NCBI RefSeq assembly: GCF_048771995.1
Contig: NC_133026.1
Coordinates: forward strand, 150,993,001 to 151,057,000
DNA: 64,000 bases
From: Taeniopygia guttata
Lineage: Eukaryota; Chordata; Aves; Passeriformes; Estrildidae
Reading direction: 5' to 3'
In this document: positions 50,885 to 63,000 of the stretch, one piece after another
How the letters are laid out: each line of letters begins with the position of its first letter
How positions within the stretch are numbered: the first letter of the stretch is position 1
The notes under the pieces: generated by a model
What the model saw: only the letters and a program-made list of their open reading frames with translations
Told to the model about the DNA's origin: nothing
The model's database searches: none
Program-made: the position numbers and the translations under genes

Positions 50885-53780
50885 AAATACTCCCAAACCC
50901 CAAATCCCAAATCCCCCAAACCCCAAACCCCAAACCCCAAACCCCAAATCCCCCAAACCCCCAAATCCCCAAACCCCAAACCCCAAACCCCAAATAAACC
51001 CCAAATAAACCCCAAACCACAAACCCCAAATCCCAAACCCCAAATCCCAAACCCCAAATAAACCCCAAATAAACCCCAAATAAACCCCAAATAAACCCCA
51101 AATAAACCCCAAATCCCAAACCCCAAATCCCAAACCCCAAATTACCCCAAACCCCAAACCCAAACCCCAAATCCCAAACCCCAAACCCCAAATCCCAAAC
51201 CCCAAATCCCAAACTCCAAATCCCAAATCCCAAACCCCAAACCCCAAACCCCAAACCCCAAACCCCAAACCCCAAACCCCAAACCCCAAATCCCAAACCC
51301 CAAACCCAAACCCCAAATTACCTCAAATCCCCCAAACCCCAAATAAACCCCAAATAAACCCCAAATAAACCCCAAATAAACCCCAAATAAACCCCAAATA
51401 AACCCCAAATAAACCCCAAATAAACCCCAAATTAACCCCAAATTCCAAATAAACCCCAAATAAACCCCAAACCCCAAATCCCAAATCCCCCAAACCCCAA
51501 ACCCCAAACCCCAAACCCCAAACAAACCCCAAATAAACCCCAAATCCCACAAACCCCAAATAAACCCCAAATCCCAAATCCCCCAAACCCCAAATAAACC
51601 CCAAATAAACCCCAAACCCCACATCCCCCAAACCCCAAATCCCAAACCCCAAACCCCAAATAAACCCCAAACCCCAAACCCCAAATCCCAAACCCCAAAT
51701 AAACCCCAAACCCAAACCCCAAATAAACCCCAAACCCCAAACCCCAAATAAACCCCAAATAAACCCCAAACCCCAAATAAACCCCAAATCCCAAACCCCA
51801 AACCCCAAATAAACCCCAAACCCCAAACCCCAAATCCCAAACCCCAAATAAACCCCAAACCCAAACCCCAAATAAACCCCAAACCCCAAACCCCAAATAA
51901 ACCCCAAATAAACCCCAAACCCCAAATAAACCCCAAATCCCAAACCCCAAATCCCCCCAAACCCCAAATCCCCCAAATCCCCCAAACCCCAAACCCCAAA
52001 CCCCAAACCCCAAATAAACCCCAAATAAACCCCAAATAAACCCCAAATAAACCCCAAACCCCAAATCCCAAATTCCCCCAAACCCCAAACCCCAAATCCC
52101 CCAAACCGCAAACCCCAAACCCCAAACAAACCCCAAACCCCAAACCCCAAACCCCAAATAAACCCCAAACAAACCCCAAACCCCAAATAAACCCCAAACC
52201 CCAAATAAACCCCAAATAAACCCCAAACCCGAAACCCCAAATCCCAAACCTCAAACCCCAAATTACCCCAAACCCCAATTCCCAAATCCCAATTCCCAAA
52301 TCCCAATTCCCAAATCCCCCAAACCCCAAACCCCAAACCCCAAACCCCAAACCCCAAACCCCAAACCAACCCCAAACCCCAAACCCCAAACCCCAAACCC
52401 CAAACCCAAATCCCCCAAACCTCAAATCCCAAACCCCAAACCCCAAATCCCAAACCCCAAACCCCAAATAAACCCCAAATCCCAAACCCCAAATCCCAAA
52501 TCCCAAACCCCAAACCACAAATCCCACAAACCCCAAACCCCAAATCCCAAACCCCAAACCCCAAATCCCCCAAACCCCAAACCCCAAACCCCAAATCCCA
52601 AACCCCAAACCCCAAATCCCCCAAACCCCAAACCCCAAACTCCAAATCCCAAACCCCAAATCCCAAATAAACCCCAAACCCCAAACCCCAAATCCCAAAT
52701 CCCAAATCCCCCAAACCCCAAACCCCAAACAAGCCCCAAACCCAAATCCCCAATCCCCCAAACCCCAAACCCCACAAACCCCAAATCCCCCAAACCCCAA
52801 ACCCCAAATCCCAAACCCCAAATCGCAAATCCCTCAAATCCCAAACCCCAAATAAACCCCAAATAAACCCCAAATAAACCCCAAACCCCAAACCCCAAAT
52901 CCCAAACCCCAAATTACCTCAAACCCCAAACCCCAAATCCCAAACCCCAAACCCCAAATCCCCCGAACCCCAAACCCCAAACCCCAAACCTCAAATCTCC
53001 CAAACCCCAAACCCCAAACCCCCCAAACCCCAAATTACCCCAAACCCCAAATCCCCCAAACCCCAAACCCCAAATAAACCCCAAACCCCAAACCCCAAAC
53101 CCCAAACCCCAAACCCCAAATCTCCCAAACCCCAAACCCCAAATCCCACATCCCAAACCCCAAATAAACCCCAAATCCCCCAAACCCCAAACCCCAAATC
53201 CCCCAAACCCCAAACCCCAAATAAACCCCAAATAAACCCCAAACCCCAAACCCCAAATAAGCCCCAAACCCCAAATAAACCCCAAACCCCAAACCCCAAA
53301 CCCCAAATCCCCCATACCCCAAATCACAAATCCCAAATCCCCCAAACCCCAAATCCCAAACCCCAAACCCCAAATCCCCCAAACCCCAAATAAACCGCAA
53401 ATAAACCCCAAATAAACCCCAAATAAACCCCAAATAAATCCCAAATAAACCCCAAATTAACCCCAAACCCCAAATAAACCCCAAATAAACCCCAAATAAA
53501 CCCCAAATAAACCCCAAATAAACCCCAAATAAACCCCAAATAAACCCCAAAAAAACCCCAAATAAACCCCAAATTAACCCCAAACCCCAAATAAACCCCA
53601 AATAAACCCCAAATAAACCCCAAATAAACCCCAAAAAAACCCCAAATAAACCCCAAATAACCCCCAAACCCCAAATAAACCCCAAATAAACCCCAAAGAA
53701 ACCCCAAACCCCAAATAAACCCCAAACCCCAAACCCCAAATAAACCCCAAACCCCAAATAAACCCCAAATAACCCCAATT
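50885..53780. repeat. CCCCAAATAAACCCCAAA array rich in AATAAA
   Basis: Units of 7-11 bp, CCCAAAC, CCCCAAAT and CCCCAAATAAA, are purely C/A/T-rich on the + strand. The AAATAAA variant supplies well over fifty AATAAA hexamers, many in runs with 11-bp spacing (for example 51340-51430 and 53400-53560). The minus strand is GGGGTTT with high G-quadruplex potential. The glycine/phenylalanine/tryptophan frames on the minus strand are artefacts. Confidence 0.88.
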
Positions 53781-53864
53781 AAACCCCTCCCCACTCCCAA
53801 TCCCATTCCCCGCCCCGGGTCCCCTCCCGCCCCCGGGGGTAAGTCCCGTCCATTCCCCTCCGCG
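53781..53864 (+). promoter_or_regulatory. FOXH1 5' flank / 5' UTR
   Basis: Right after the AATAAA array the sequence becomes C-rich and unique: CCCCTCCCCACTCCCAATCC, then CCCCGCCCCGGGTCCCC. A strong donor-like GGG|GTAAGT sits at 53840, 25 nt before the start codon. It may be chance, or it may end a non-coding exon of an alternative transcript. Confidence 0.45.
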
Positions 53865-54116
53865 ATGCCGCCGCCGCCGCCGCCGCTCTCGGCCGCTCCT
53901 GCCCCGGCCCGGGGCGGCTCCCGCGACCCCTTCGGCCGCTCCGGCGCTTCGCGGGGCGGTTCCCGGGGCGGTTCCCGGGGGGGTTCTCGGGGTTCGCGGG
54001 GGTCCCCGGGCCGCCCCCAACGGTACCGCCGCCACCCCAAACCCCCCTACTCCTACCTGGCGCTGATCGCGCTCGTCATCCGCGCCGCCCCCGGCCGCCG
54101 CCTCAAGCTCGCCCAG
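53865..54116 (+). CDS. FOXH1: FOXH1 coding exon 1 (residues 1-84)
   Basis: FOXH1 is the forkhead factor that brings activated SMAD2/SMAD4 to Nodal and activin target genes in the early embryo. The exon starts at ATG 53865 (TCCGCGATGC), encodes a proline run (2-7), a low-complexity serine/arginine/glycine stretch (about 28-48), then [20 protein letters not shown] (53-72) and [12 protein letters not shown]. This is the first part of the forkhead domain. The human sequence at this place reads [20 protein letters not shown] (from memory), and RRLKLAQ is also shared. The donor is CAG|GTAACC at 54117, phase 0. An upstream start is not excluded. The domain is completed by exon 2 and by an exon outside the window. 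Confidence 0.88.
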
Positions 54117-54870
54117 GTAACCGGCCCGGGACCCCCGGGAGCACCGGGAGACCCCCGGGACCCCCGAGGGGTTCCCGATCCATCCCCAGGACCCTCCGGG
54201 ATTCCCGATCCACTCCCGGGAGCACCGGGAGAGCCCTGGGAGACCCTCGAGGGGTTCCCGATCCACTCCCGGGAGCACCGAGGGGTTCCCCATCCACTCC
54301 CGGGACCCCTCCGGGATTCCCGATCCACTCCCGGGAGCACCGGGAGACCCCCGGGACCCCCAGGAGACCCCCGGGACCCCCGAACTCGGAGCCACATCCA
54401 CCCCCGGGATCATCTCGGGGTTCCCGATCCATCCTCGAGACCCCCGAGGGGTTCCTGATCCACTCCCGGGACCACCGGGAGAGCCCCGGGAGAGCCCCGG
54501 GACCCCCGGGAGACCCTCGAGGGGTTCCCGATCCACTCCCGGGACCACCGAGGGGTTCCCGATCCATCCCCGGGACCCCCTCGGGATCCCCCAAATTCTC
54601 CCCGAGACCCTCCGGGATCCCCCAAATTCTCCCCGGGACCCTCCGGGATTCTCGATCCATCCCCGGGACCACCGGGAGACCCCCGAGACCCCCCAAATTC
54701 TCCCCGGGGACCATCTCGGGATTCCCGATCCGTCCCCGGGACCCCCTCCGGGATCCCCCAAATTCTTCCCCGGGACCCCCTCGGGGTTCCCGATCCATCC
54801 TCGGGACCCCCTCGGGATCCACCGAATTCTCCCCGGGACCCCCTCGGGATCCCGGAATTCTCGGTAGCCC
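54117..54870. repeat. FOXH1 intron 1, CTCCCGGGAGCACC minisatellite
   Basis: Units of 25-45 bp built from GGGGTTCCCGATCCACTCCC, GGGAGCACCGGGAGACCC and GGACCCCCTCGGGATCC, starting at the donor. GGTCCCGGG-type near-palindromes are common. No exon is seen. Confidence 0.85.
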
Positions 54871-56265
54871 AAAATTCCCCCACCCCCCCCCCAAAAAAAG
54901 AAACAAACCGAAAAACCTAAAAAAATCCCCCCAAAGAAATCCCCAAACTCCAAAATTCCCGGATCCCAAACCCTCCGAAAAACCCTAAAAAGCTCCAAAA
55001 ATACCCAAAAAATCCCCAAAAGATCCGCAAAAAAAAAAATCCACCAAAAATCCCCCCAAAAAATCCCCCAAAATATCACCAAAATCCCAAAAAATCCCCC
55101 CCAAAAAAAGTCCCAAAAATCCCGGTAAAATCTCAAAAAATCCCCAAAAAATGCCCCAAAAATCCCAAAAAATCCCCCAAAATCCCGGTAAAATCCCCCA
55201 AAAACCCCCCCAAAAATGTTGCAGTAAAATCCCAATAAAATCCCCAAAATCTCAAAAAAATCCCCAAAAATCCCTAAAAATTCCCGGTAAAATCCCCCCC
55301 AAAAAACCCTCCAAAAATCCCGGTAAAATCCCAAAAATCCGGGTAAAATTCCGCCCAAAAAGTCCCAAAAAATCCCAGTAAAATTCCCAAAAATTCCCCC
55401 GAAAAATCCCCAAAAATTCCCCCGAAAAATCCCAAAAAATTCCCCCCCAAAATCCCAAAAAAACCCCAAAAATCTCCCCAAAATCCCCGAAAAACCCTAA
55501 AAAATCCCCCAAAAATCCCCAAGAAATGCCAACAGAATCCCAAAAAAAATGCCCAAAAAAATCCCAAAAAATCCCCTAAACCCCGAAAAATCCCCCAAAA
55601 ATCCCCAAAAAATCCCCCAAAAAAACCCCAAAATCCCCAAAACCCCCCAAAAAATTCCCCTAAAATCCCGGTAAAATCCCCCCAAAAATACCCCAAAATC
55701 CCCCAAAAATCCCGGTAAAATCCCCAAAAAAACTCTCCAAAAAAACCCCAAAAATCCCCAAAAATCCCCCAAAATATCCCCAAAATCCCAAAAAATCCCA
55801 CAAAAAATCCCAAAAAAATCCCCCAAAAACCCTAAAAAATCCCCCCAAAAATCCTCAAAAATTCCCAAAAAACTCCCTAAAACCCCTAAAAAATCCCCAA
55901 AAAAATCCCCAAGAAATGCCAATTCCCCAAAAAATCCCCCCAAAAAATTCCCAAAAATCCAAAAAAATCCCCAAAAAAATCCCCCCAAAAAAACCCCAAA
56001 AAATTCCCAAAATCCGAAAAAAATCCCCATAAAATCCTTAAAAAATCCCCAAAAATCCCCCAAAATCCCGGTAAAGTCCCGGTAAAATCCCCCTAAATCC
56101 CCCAAAAATCCCGGTGAAATCCCCAAAAAATCCCCTAAAAAACTCCAAAAAACCCCCCAAAAATCCCGGTAAAATCCCAAAAAAATCCCAAAATTCCCCA
56201 AAACCCCCCAATAAAATCCCCCAAAATCCCCAAAAAAACCCCCCAAAATTCCCCCAAAATCCCCA
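54871..56265. repeat. FOXH1 intron 1, C/A-rich part
   Basis: Units of CCCCAAAAATCCCGGTAAAA and CCCCAAAAAATCCCCCAAAA. The composition is the complement of the array at 56731-59440 on the other side of the CpG-rich island. Confidence 0.82.
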
Positions 56266-56730
56266 AATTTCCGCTCCGCGCCCTCCCCCGCCGCCGCCAT
56301 CGCTGGCGACAAACCGCGATAGTCGCGACAGAAGCGGCGACAGTGGCGACAATCGCGACAGGGGGGCGACAATGGCGACAAAGGCCGCGACAGTGGCGAC
56401 AATCGCGACAAAAGCGGAGACGGGGGGAGGGGACAGCGGCGACAATCGCGACAAAAGCCGCGACAGCGGCGACGGGGGGGGGGCGACAGAGGTGGCGATA
56501 GTGGCGACAGCGGCGACAATCGCGACAAAAGCGGCGATAGTGGCGACAGGGGGGGCGACAGCGGCGACAATCGCGACAAAAGCCACAAAAGCGGCGACAC
56601 GGGGGGCGACAATCGCGACAATCGCGACCAAAGGGCGATAGAGGGACAAAGAGACAGAGGGACAAAGGGGGACCAGACCCCCCCCCCCCATGTCGCGATA
56701 GAGCCGCGATAGAGACGGGAGGGGGGGAGG
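56266..56730. promoter_or_regulatory. CpG-rich island inside FOXH1 intron 1
   Basis: The island is a minisatellite of GGCGACAATCGCGACAAAAG type (about 15-21 bp, 56320-56640), with CpGs in every unit. A GC-rich non-repeated border lies on the left (CCGCTCCGCGCCCTCCCCCG) and a GACAAAGAGACAGAGGGAC part on the right. On the minus strand, reading leftwards, it contains GCGATGGCGGCGGCGGGGG, a good start context followed by MAAAGEGAERK, but no donor follows. The two flanks have opposite C/A and G/T skew. A bidirectional promoter or a replication start is possible; no gene is called. Confidence 0.45.
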
Positions 56731-59440
56731 GGGATGGGGGATTTTGGGGGATTTTTGGGGGGATTTTTTAGGGGGATTTTTGGAATTTTTGGGTTTTTTT
56801 TAGGGATTTTTGTGGATTTTTGGGGATTTTTGGGGGATTTTTGGGGATTTTGGGGGATTTATTTTGGATTTTTTTGGGGATTTTTTTTTCGGGATTTGGG
56901 GGATTTTTGGGGGGATTTTATTGGGATTTTTGGGGGGGGGTTTGGGGATTTTTTGGGGATTTTTTGGGGATTTCTTTGGGGTTTTTTGGGGATTTTGGGG
57001 GATTTTGGGGGATTTTTTGGGAAGATTTTTGGGAGTTTTTGGGGGTTTTTTTTGGGATTTGGGGGATTTTTTTGGGGGATTTTGGGGATTTTTGGGGGGA
57101 TTTTTTTGAGGATTTTTGGGAGTTTTTGGGGGTTTTTTTTCGGGATTTGGGGGGATTTTTTGAGATTTTTTGGGGGGATTTTGGGGGGGATTTTTGGGAT
57201 TTTTTGGGGGTTTTTGGGGGATTTTTTGGGATTCTGGGGATTTTGGGGGGATTTTGGGGATTTTTGGGGAATTTTTGGGGTTTTTGGGGAATTTTTTTGG
57301 GGGGATTTTTTGGGATTTTGGCAGTTTTTTGGGATTTTTTTGGGATTTTTTGGGATTTTATTTGGATTTCACTGGAATTTTTGGGGGGATTTTTTGGGGA
57401 GATTTTTAGGGGTTTTTTTATTTTTGGGGGATTTTATTGGGATTTTTTGGGGTTTTTTTTAGGGATTTTTGAGGGATTTTTTGGGATTTTTGGAGATTTT
57501 TGGGGGATTTTATTGGGATTTTTTTGGGGATTTTCGGGAGTTTTTGGAGGGTTTTTTTTCGGGATTTGGGGGATTTTGGGGGATTTTTTAGGGTTTTTTT
57601 GGGGATTTTGGGGGATTTTTTTGGGGATTTTTTGAGATTTTTGGGGGATTTTATGGGGGGATTTTTTGGGGATTTGGGGATTTTTAGGGTTTTTTTAAGG
57701 GATTTTTGAGGGATTTTGGGGGGATTTTTGGGGATTTTATTGGGATTTTTTGGGGGATTTTTGGGGGGATTTTTTTGAGGATTTTTGGGAGTTTTTGGGG
57801 GTTTTTTTTCGGGTTTTGGGGGGATTTTTTGAGATTTTTTGGGGGATTTTTTTGAGGATTTTTTGAAGTTTTTGGGGGATTTTTTTGAGGATTTTTGGGA
57901 GTTTTTTGGGATTTTTTGGGATTTTTTGGGGGATTTATTTTGGATTTTTTGGGGGATTTTTTTGAGGATTTTCGGGAGTTTTTGGGGTTTTTTTTAGGGA
58001 TTTTTGAGGGATTTTGGGGGGAATTTTTGGGGATTTTATTGGGATTTTTTGGGGGATTTTTTGTGGATTTTTTGGAATTTTTGGGGTTTTTTTAGGGATT
58101 TTTGAGGGATTTTGGGGGATTTTATTGGGATTTTTTGGGGGATTTTTTTGAGGATTTTTGGGAGTTTTTGGGGGTTTTTTTCGGGTTTTGGGGGATTTTT
58201 AGGGAGATCTTTTAGGGAGATTTTAGGGGATTTTTAGGGAGATTTTTTGGGGTTTTTTTGGGATTTTGGGGAGTTCTTTGAGGATTTTTTGGGGGATTTC
58301 CTGGAGGATTTTTTGGGGGTTTTTCGGGGATTTTTAGGGAATTTTTTTGGGATTTTGCGAGTTTTTTGGGGATTTTTTGGGGGATTTTTTTGAGCATTTT
58401 TTGGGGGATTCTTTTGGGGATTCTACTGGGATTTTTGGCGGGGATTTTACCGGGATTTTTGGGGATTTAGGGGATTTTTAGGGGGATTTTTTGTGGGGAT
58501 TTTGGGGATTTTTTTGGGATTTTTTGGGGGATTTGGGGGGTTTTTTGGGGGGATTTTGGGAATTTTGGGGGGATTTTTTGGGGTTTTTTTTGGGATTTTG
58601 GGGAGTTCTTTGAGGATTTTTTGGGGGATTTCCTGGAGGATTTTTTGGGGATTTTTGGGGGATTTTTTTTTGGATTTTACTGGAATTTTTTGGGGGGATT
58701 TTACCGGGATTTTTTTGGATTTTGGGGTATTTTTTCGGGGGATTTTGGGGATTTTTGGGGAGATTTTTGGGGTATTTCATTGGGGATTTTTTAGGGGATT
58801 TTACCGGGATTTTTGGGGGATTTTTATTTGGATTTTACTAGAATTTTTTGGGGGGGATTTTACCGGGATTTTTGGGGGATTTTTTTGGTTTTTTGGGGGG
58901 GATTTTCTGGGGATTTTTTTGGGAGATTTTAGGGGACTTTTGGGGGGATTTTTTGGGGGACTTTTTGGGGATTTTTGGGATTTTGGGGGGAATTTTTGGG
59001 GGATTTTGGTTTTTTTTTTTGGAATTTTATTGGGATTTTTGCAGATTTTTTTGGGATTTTTTTGGATTTTGGGGTTTTGGGGATTTTTTGGGGAGATTTT
59101 TTGTGGTTTTTTAGGATTTTTTTTTATTTTTAGGATTTTTTTTTTGGAAGGGGTTGTTTGGGGATTTTTTGGGGGATTTTTTGCGGATTTTTGGCGATTT
59201 TGTTGGGATTTTACTGGAATTTTTGGGGGGGGGGTTTACCTGGATTTTTGGGGATTTTTAGGGAGATTTCTTAAGGGTTTTTTGGGATTTTGGGGGATTT
59301 TTTGGGTTTTTGGTTTATTTTTGGGGGGGGGCTTGGGGGGATATTTTGGGATTTTTTGGGGATTTTTTTGATTTTTTGGGAGTTTTTGGTATTTTTTGGG
59401 ATTTTTGGCGTTTTTGGGGTTTTTGGGGTTTTTGGGGTTT
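56731..59440. repeat. FOXH1 intron 1, G/T-rich part
   Basis: Units of GGGGATTTTTTGGGGGATTT with longer recurrent blocks (GGGAGTTTTTGGGGGTTTTT; TTTTATTGGGATTTTTTGGG). No exon-like sequence is present. Confidence 0.82.
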
Positions 59441-59830
59441 TGGGGTTTTTATTTGTAGTGATTTTTTATTCATTTTTTGCGATTTTTTGGGGGGATTTTT
59501 GAGGATTTGTGGGGATTTTGGGATTTTTATTTTTAGTGAATTTTATTCATTTTTTGGGATTTTTTTGGGGGGATTTTTGGGATTTTATTTTAAGCGAATT
59601 TTATTCATTTTTTAAGATTTTTGGGGGTTTTGGGGGATTTTTGGGGTTTTTATTTGTAGTGATTTTTTATTCATTTTTTGTGATTTTTTTGGGGGGATTT
59701 TTTTGGGATTTTTTTTATTTTTATTTTTAGCGAATTTTATTAATTTTTCATGATTTTTGGGGTTTTGGGGGGATTTTTGGGATTTTTATTTGTAACAACT
59801 TTTCATTCATTTTTTAAACATTTTTTCATT
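59441..59830. repeat. FOXH1 intron 1, about 90-bp T-rich units
   Basis: Four to five units contain TTTTTATTTGTAGTGATTTT or TTATTTTTAGCGAATTTTAT followed by TTCATTTTTTGCGATTTTTT. TTTTAG/TTGTAG strings give acceptor look-alikes shortly before the true exon-2 acceptor. Confidence 0.75.
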
Positions 59831-59960
59831 TTTTCCGAGTTTGTTTTGAGAATTTTGCCGTTTTTTTCCAATGAATTTTTACCTAAATTTTTATTTTAAT
59901 TTTCCCACCCCAAAATTACCCAAAACCTCCCAAAATTTGTATTTTATTTTTATTTTTCAG

Positions 59961-60065
59961 ATCATTCAGCAGCTGCGGAGCCTCTTCCCGTTCTTCGGGG
60001 GGCGCTACCAGGGCTGGAAGGATTCCGTGCGCCACAACCTCTCCTCCAACCCCTGCTTCGCCAAG
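59961..60065 (+). CDS. FOXH1: FOXH1 coding exon 2 (residues 85-119)
   Basis: Acceptor TTATTTTTCAG at 59950-59960 with a good pyrimidine tract, donor AAG|GTGGGA at 60066, 105 nt, phase 0 at both ends. It encodes [20 protein letters not shown] and [28 protein letters not shown] is the forkhead recognition helix (about 103-114), which reads bases in the major groove; HNLS is invariant in the family. Human FOXH1 has GWKDSIRHNLSSN (from memory). The last 39 nt with the donor are copied five times in the next intron. The remaining forkhead wing and the SMAD-interaction region lie beyond 64000. Confidence 0.92.
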
Positions 60066-63000
60066 GTGGGAAAAATTGGGAATTTTCGGGAATTTTTGGG
60101 AATTTTTGGGAATTTTGGGGTCTGGGAAAAAATTGGGATTTTTTTGGGTTTTTTTTGAGGGGTTTTGGGGCTTTTTTTGTGTTTTATTCTGATTTTTTGG
60201 GGATTTAATTCAGATTTTTTTTGCATTTTTTGGGACTTTATTGGGGATTTTTGGTGGATTTTATTTGGATTTTTTGGGGGTTTTTGGGGGATTTTTTTGG
60301 GATTTTATTCTTATTTTTTGGGGATTTTTTGGGGGTTTTTTTTGGGTATTTTCAGGGGATTTTTGGGGTTTTTTTGGGATTTATTTGGGATTTTAGAGGG
60401 ATTTTTTCTGGATTTTTTGGGATTTTTTGGGGGATTTTTGGATTTTATTTGGATTTTATTGAGATTTTTTTTGGGATTTTTATTGAGATTTTTTTGGGTT
60501 TTTTTTTTATTTTATTGGGATATTTGGGGTTTTTTGGAGGGTTTTTTGGGTATTTTTTGGGTATTTTTGGGGTTTTTTTGGGATTTTTTTTGGAATTTAG
60601 TGGGATTTTTTCTGGACTTTTTGGGATTTTTGGGGGGGATTTTATTCCGATTTTTTTGGTTTTTATTGGGATTTTTTGGGGATTTTTTGGGGGATTTTAT
60701 TGGGGATTTTTTTGGAATTTTATTCCGATTTTTTTGCTTTTTTTGGGATTTTTTTTGGAATTTATTGGGAGGTCACCACAACCTCTCCTCCAACCCCTGC
60801 TGCGCCAAGGTCGGAAATTTGGGGAATTTTGGGGAATTTTGGGGTTTGGGGAAAATTTGGGATTTTTTTAGGGGGGGTTTGGGGGCTTCTGGGTTTTTTT
60901 TGGGGATTTTATTTTGATTTTTTGGGGAATTTATTTTGATTTTTTTGCGATTTTATTTTGATTTTTTTAGGAGTTTTTGGGGATTTTGGGGGATTTTTTT
61001 GGGATTTTTTTGGATTTTATTTGGATTTTATTGAGATTTTTTGGGGATTTTTATTGAGATTTTTTTGGGATTTTTTTTTTTTTATTTTATTGGGATCTTT
61101 GGGGTTTTTTGGAGGGTTTTTTGGGTATTTTTGGGGTATTTTTGGGGTTTTTTTGGGATTTTTTTTGGAATTTAGTGGGATTTTTTCTGGACTTTTTGGG
61201 ATTTTTTTGGAGATTTTATTCCGATTTTTTTGGTTTTTATTGGGATTTTTGGGGGATTTTATTGGGATTTTTGGGGGATTTTATTGGGATTTTTGGGGGA
61301 TTTTTTGGATTTTATTGGGAGTGCGCCACAACCTCTCCTCCAACCCCTGCTTCGCCAAGGTCGGAAATTCCGGAATTTTGGGGGAAATTTGGGAATTTTT
61401 GGGTCTGGGAAAAATTTGGGATTTTTTTACGGGGGTTCTGGGGGCTTTTGGGGCTTTTTTTGGGATTTTATTTTGATTTTTTGGGATTTTATTTTGATTT
61501 TTGCGATTTTATTTTGATTTTTTTAGGATTTTTTCGGGATTTTTTGGGGATTTTATTCTGATTTTTGGGGATTTTTTGGGATTTTTTTTGGGAATTTTTG
61601 GGGAAATTTTTTTGATTTTATTAAGATTTTTTTGCCTTTTTGGGATTTTTTTTTTATTTTATTGGGATTTTTTGGGGATTTTTTTGGGATTTTATTGGGA
61701 TTTTTTGGGGATTTTATTGGGATTTTTGGGGATCTTTTGGGGATCATTTGGGGATTTTTTTGAGGATTTTTTGGGAATTCGTATTTTATTTTATTGGATT
61801 TTTTTTGTGGATTTTATTCTGATTTTTTGGGATTTTTTGGGGATTTTTTTTGATTTTATTGGGATTTTTTGTTTTTTATTGGGAGTGCGCAACAACCTCT
61901 CCTCCAAGCCCTGCTGCGCCAAGGTGGGGAAATTTGGGAATTTTTGGGGAAATTTGGGGAATTTTTGGGAATTTTGGGGTTTGGGGGAAAATTGGGATTT
62001 TTTTAGGGGGGTTTTGGGGGCTTCTGGGGCTTTTTTTGGGATTTTATTTTGATTTTTTGGGATTTTATTCAGATTTTTTTGCATTTTTGGGGATTTTATT
62101 GGGGATTTTTGGTGGATTTTATTTGGATTTTTTGGGGGGATTTTTTGGGGATTTTATTCTTATTTTTTGGGGATTTTTTGGGCGGTTTTTGGGTATTTTC
62201 CGGGGATTTTTGGGGTTTTTTTGGGATTTATTTGGGATTTTAGAGGGATTTTTTCTGGATTTTTTGGGATTTTTTTTGGGATTTTATTCCGATTTTTTTG
62301 GTTTTTATTGGGATTTTTGGGGGATTTTATTGGAATTTTTGGGAGATTTTTTGGGAATTTATTGGGAGTGCGCCACAACCTCTCCTCCAACCCCTGCTTC
62401 GCCAAGGTCGGAAAATTGGGAATTTTCGGGAATTTTGGGAATTTTTGGGGAATTTTGGGATCTGGGAAAAAATTGGAATTTCTTTGGGGGGTTTTGGGGC
62501 TTTTTTTGGGATTTTATTTTGATTTTTTGGGGATTTTATTTTGATTTTTTGGGATTTTATTTTGATTTTTTTAGGATTTTTGGGGGATTTTTTTGAGGAT
62601 GTTTTTGGGAATTTTTTGGGGGAATTTTTTGGGGATTTTATTCTAAATTTTTGGGGATTTTTTTAGAATTTATTCTGATTTTTTGGGGGTTTTTTTGGGA
62701 TTTTTTATGGATTTTATTGGGAATTTTGGGGATTTGGGGGGGATTTTTTTATTTTATTGGGTTTTTTGAGGATTTTATTCTGATTTTTTGGGGGATTTTT
62801 TTGGATTTTTGGGTGATTTCATTGGGATTTTATTGGGGGTTTTTTTTGGGGATTTTATTCAGATTGTTTTGCTTTTTTTGGGATTTTTTGGGATTTTATT
62901 GGGAGTGCGCCACAACCTCTCCTCCAACCCCTGCTTCGCCAAGGTCGGAAAATTCGGGAATTTTTGGGAATTTTGGGAATTTTTGGGTCTGGGAAAAATT

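Noticed and set aside
50525-53778. Several minus-strand frames of 500 or more codons rich in glycine, phenylalanine, leucine and tryptophan
   Set aside because: They are the complement of the CCCCAAA(TAAA) array, with no conserved protein segment.
53838-53846. Donor GGGGTAAGT just before the FOXH1 start codon as the end of a real upstream exon
   Set aside because: It matches the consensus well, but the ATG at 53865 opens directly into the forkhead domain. Without RNA evidence the simpler single first exon is preferred.
56266-56310. Minus-strand gene start (GCGATGGCGGCGGCG, MAAAGEGAERK)
   Set aside because: No donor follows, the frame runs straight into the repeat array, and I recognise no protein. 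Kept only as part of the CpG-island finding.
60773-62943. Tandem forkhead genes or a FOXH1 gene cluster
   Set aside because: Only about 39 nt of exon 2 is present in each copy. No other forkhead exon accompanies them, so they are exon-edge repeats, not paralogous genes.
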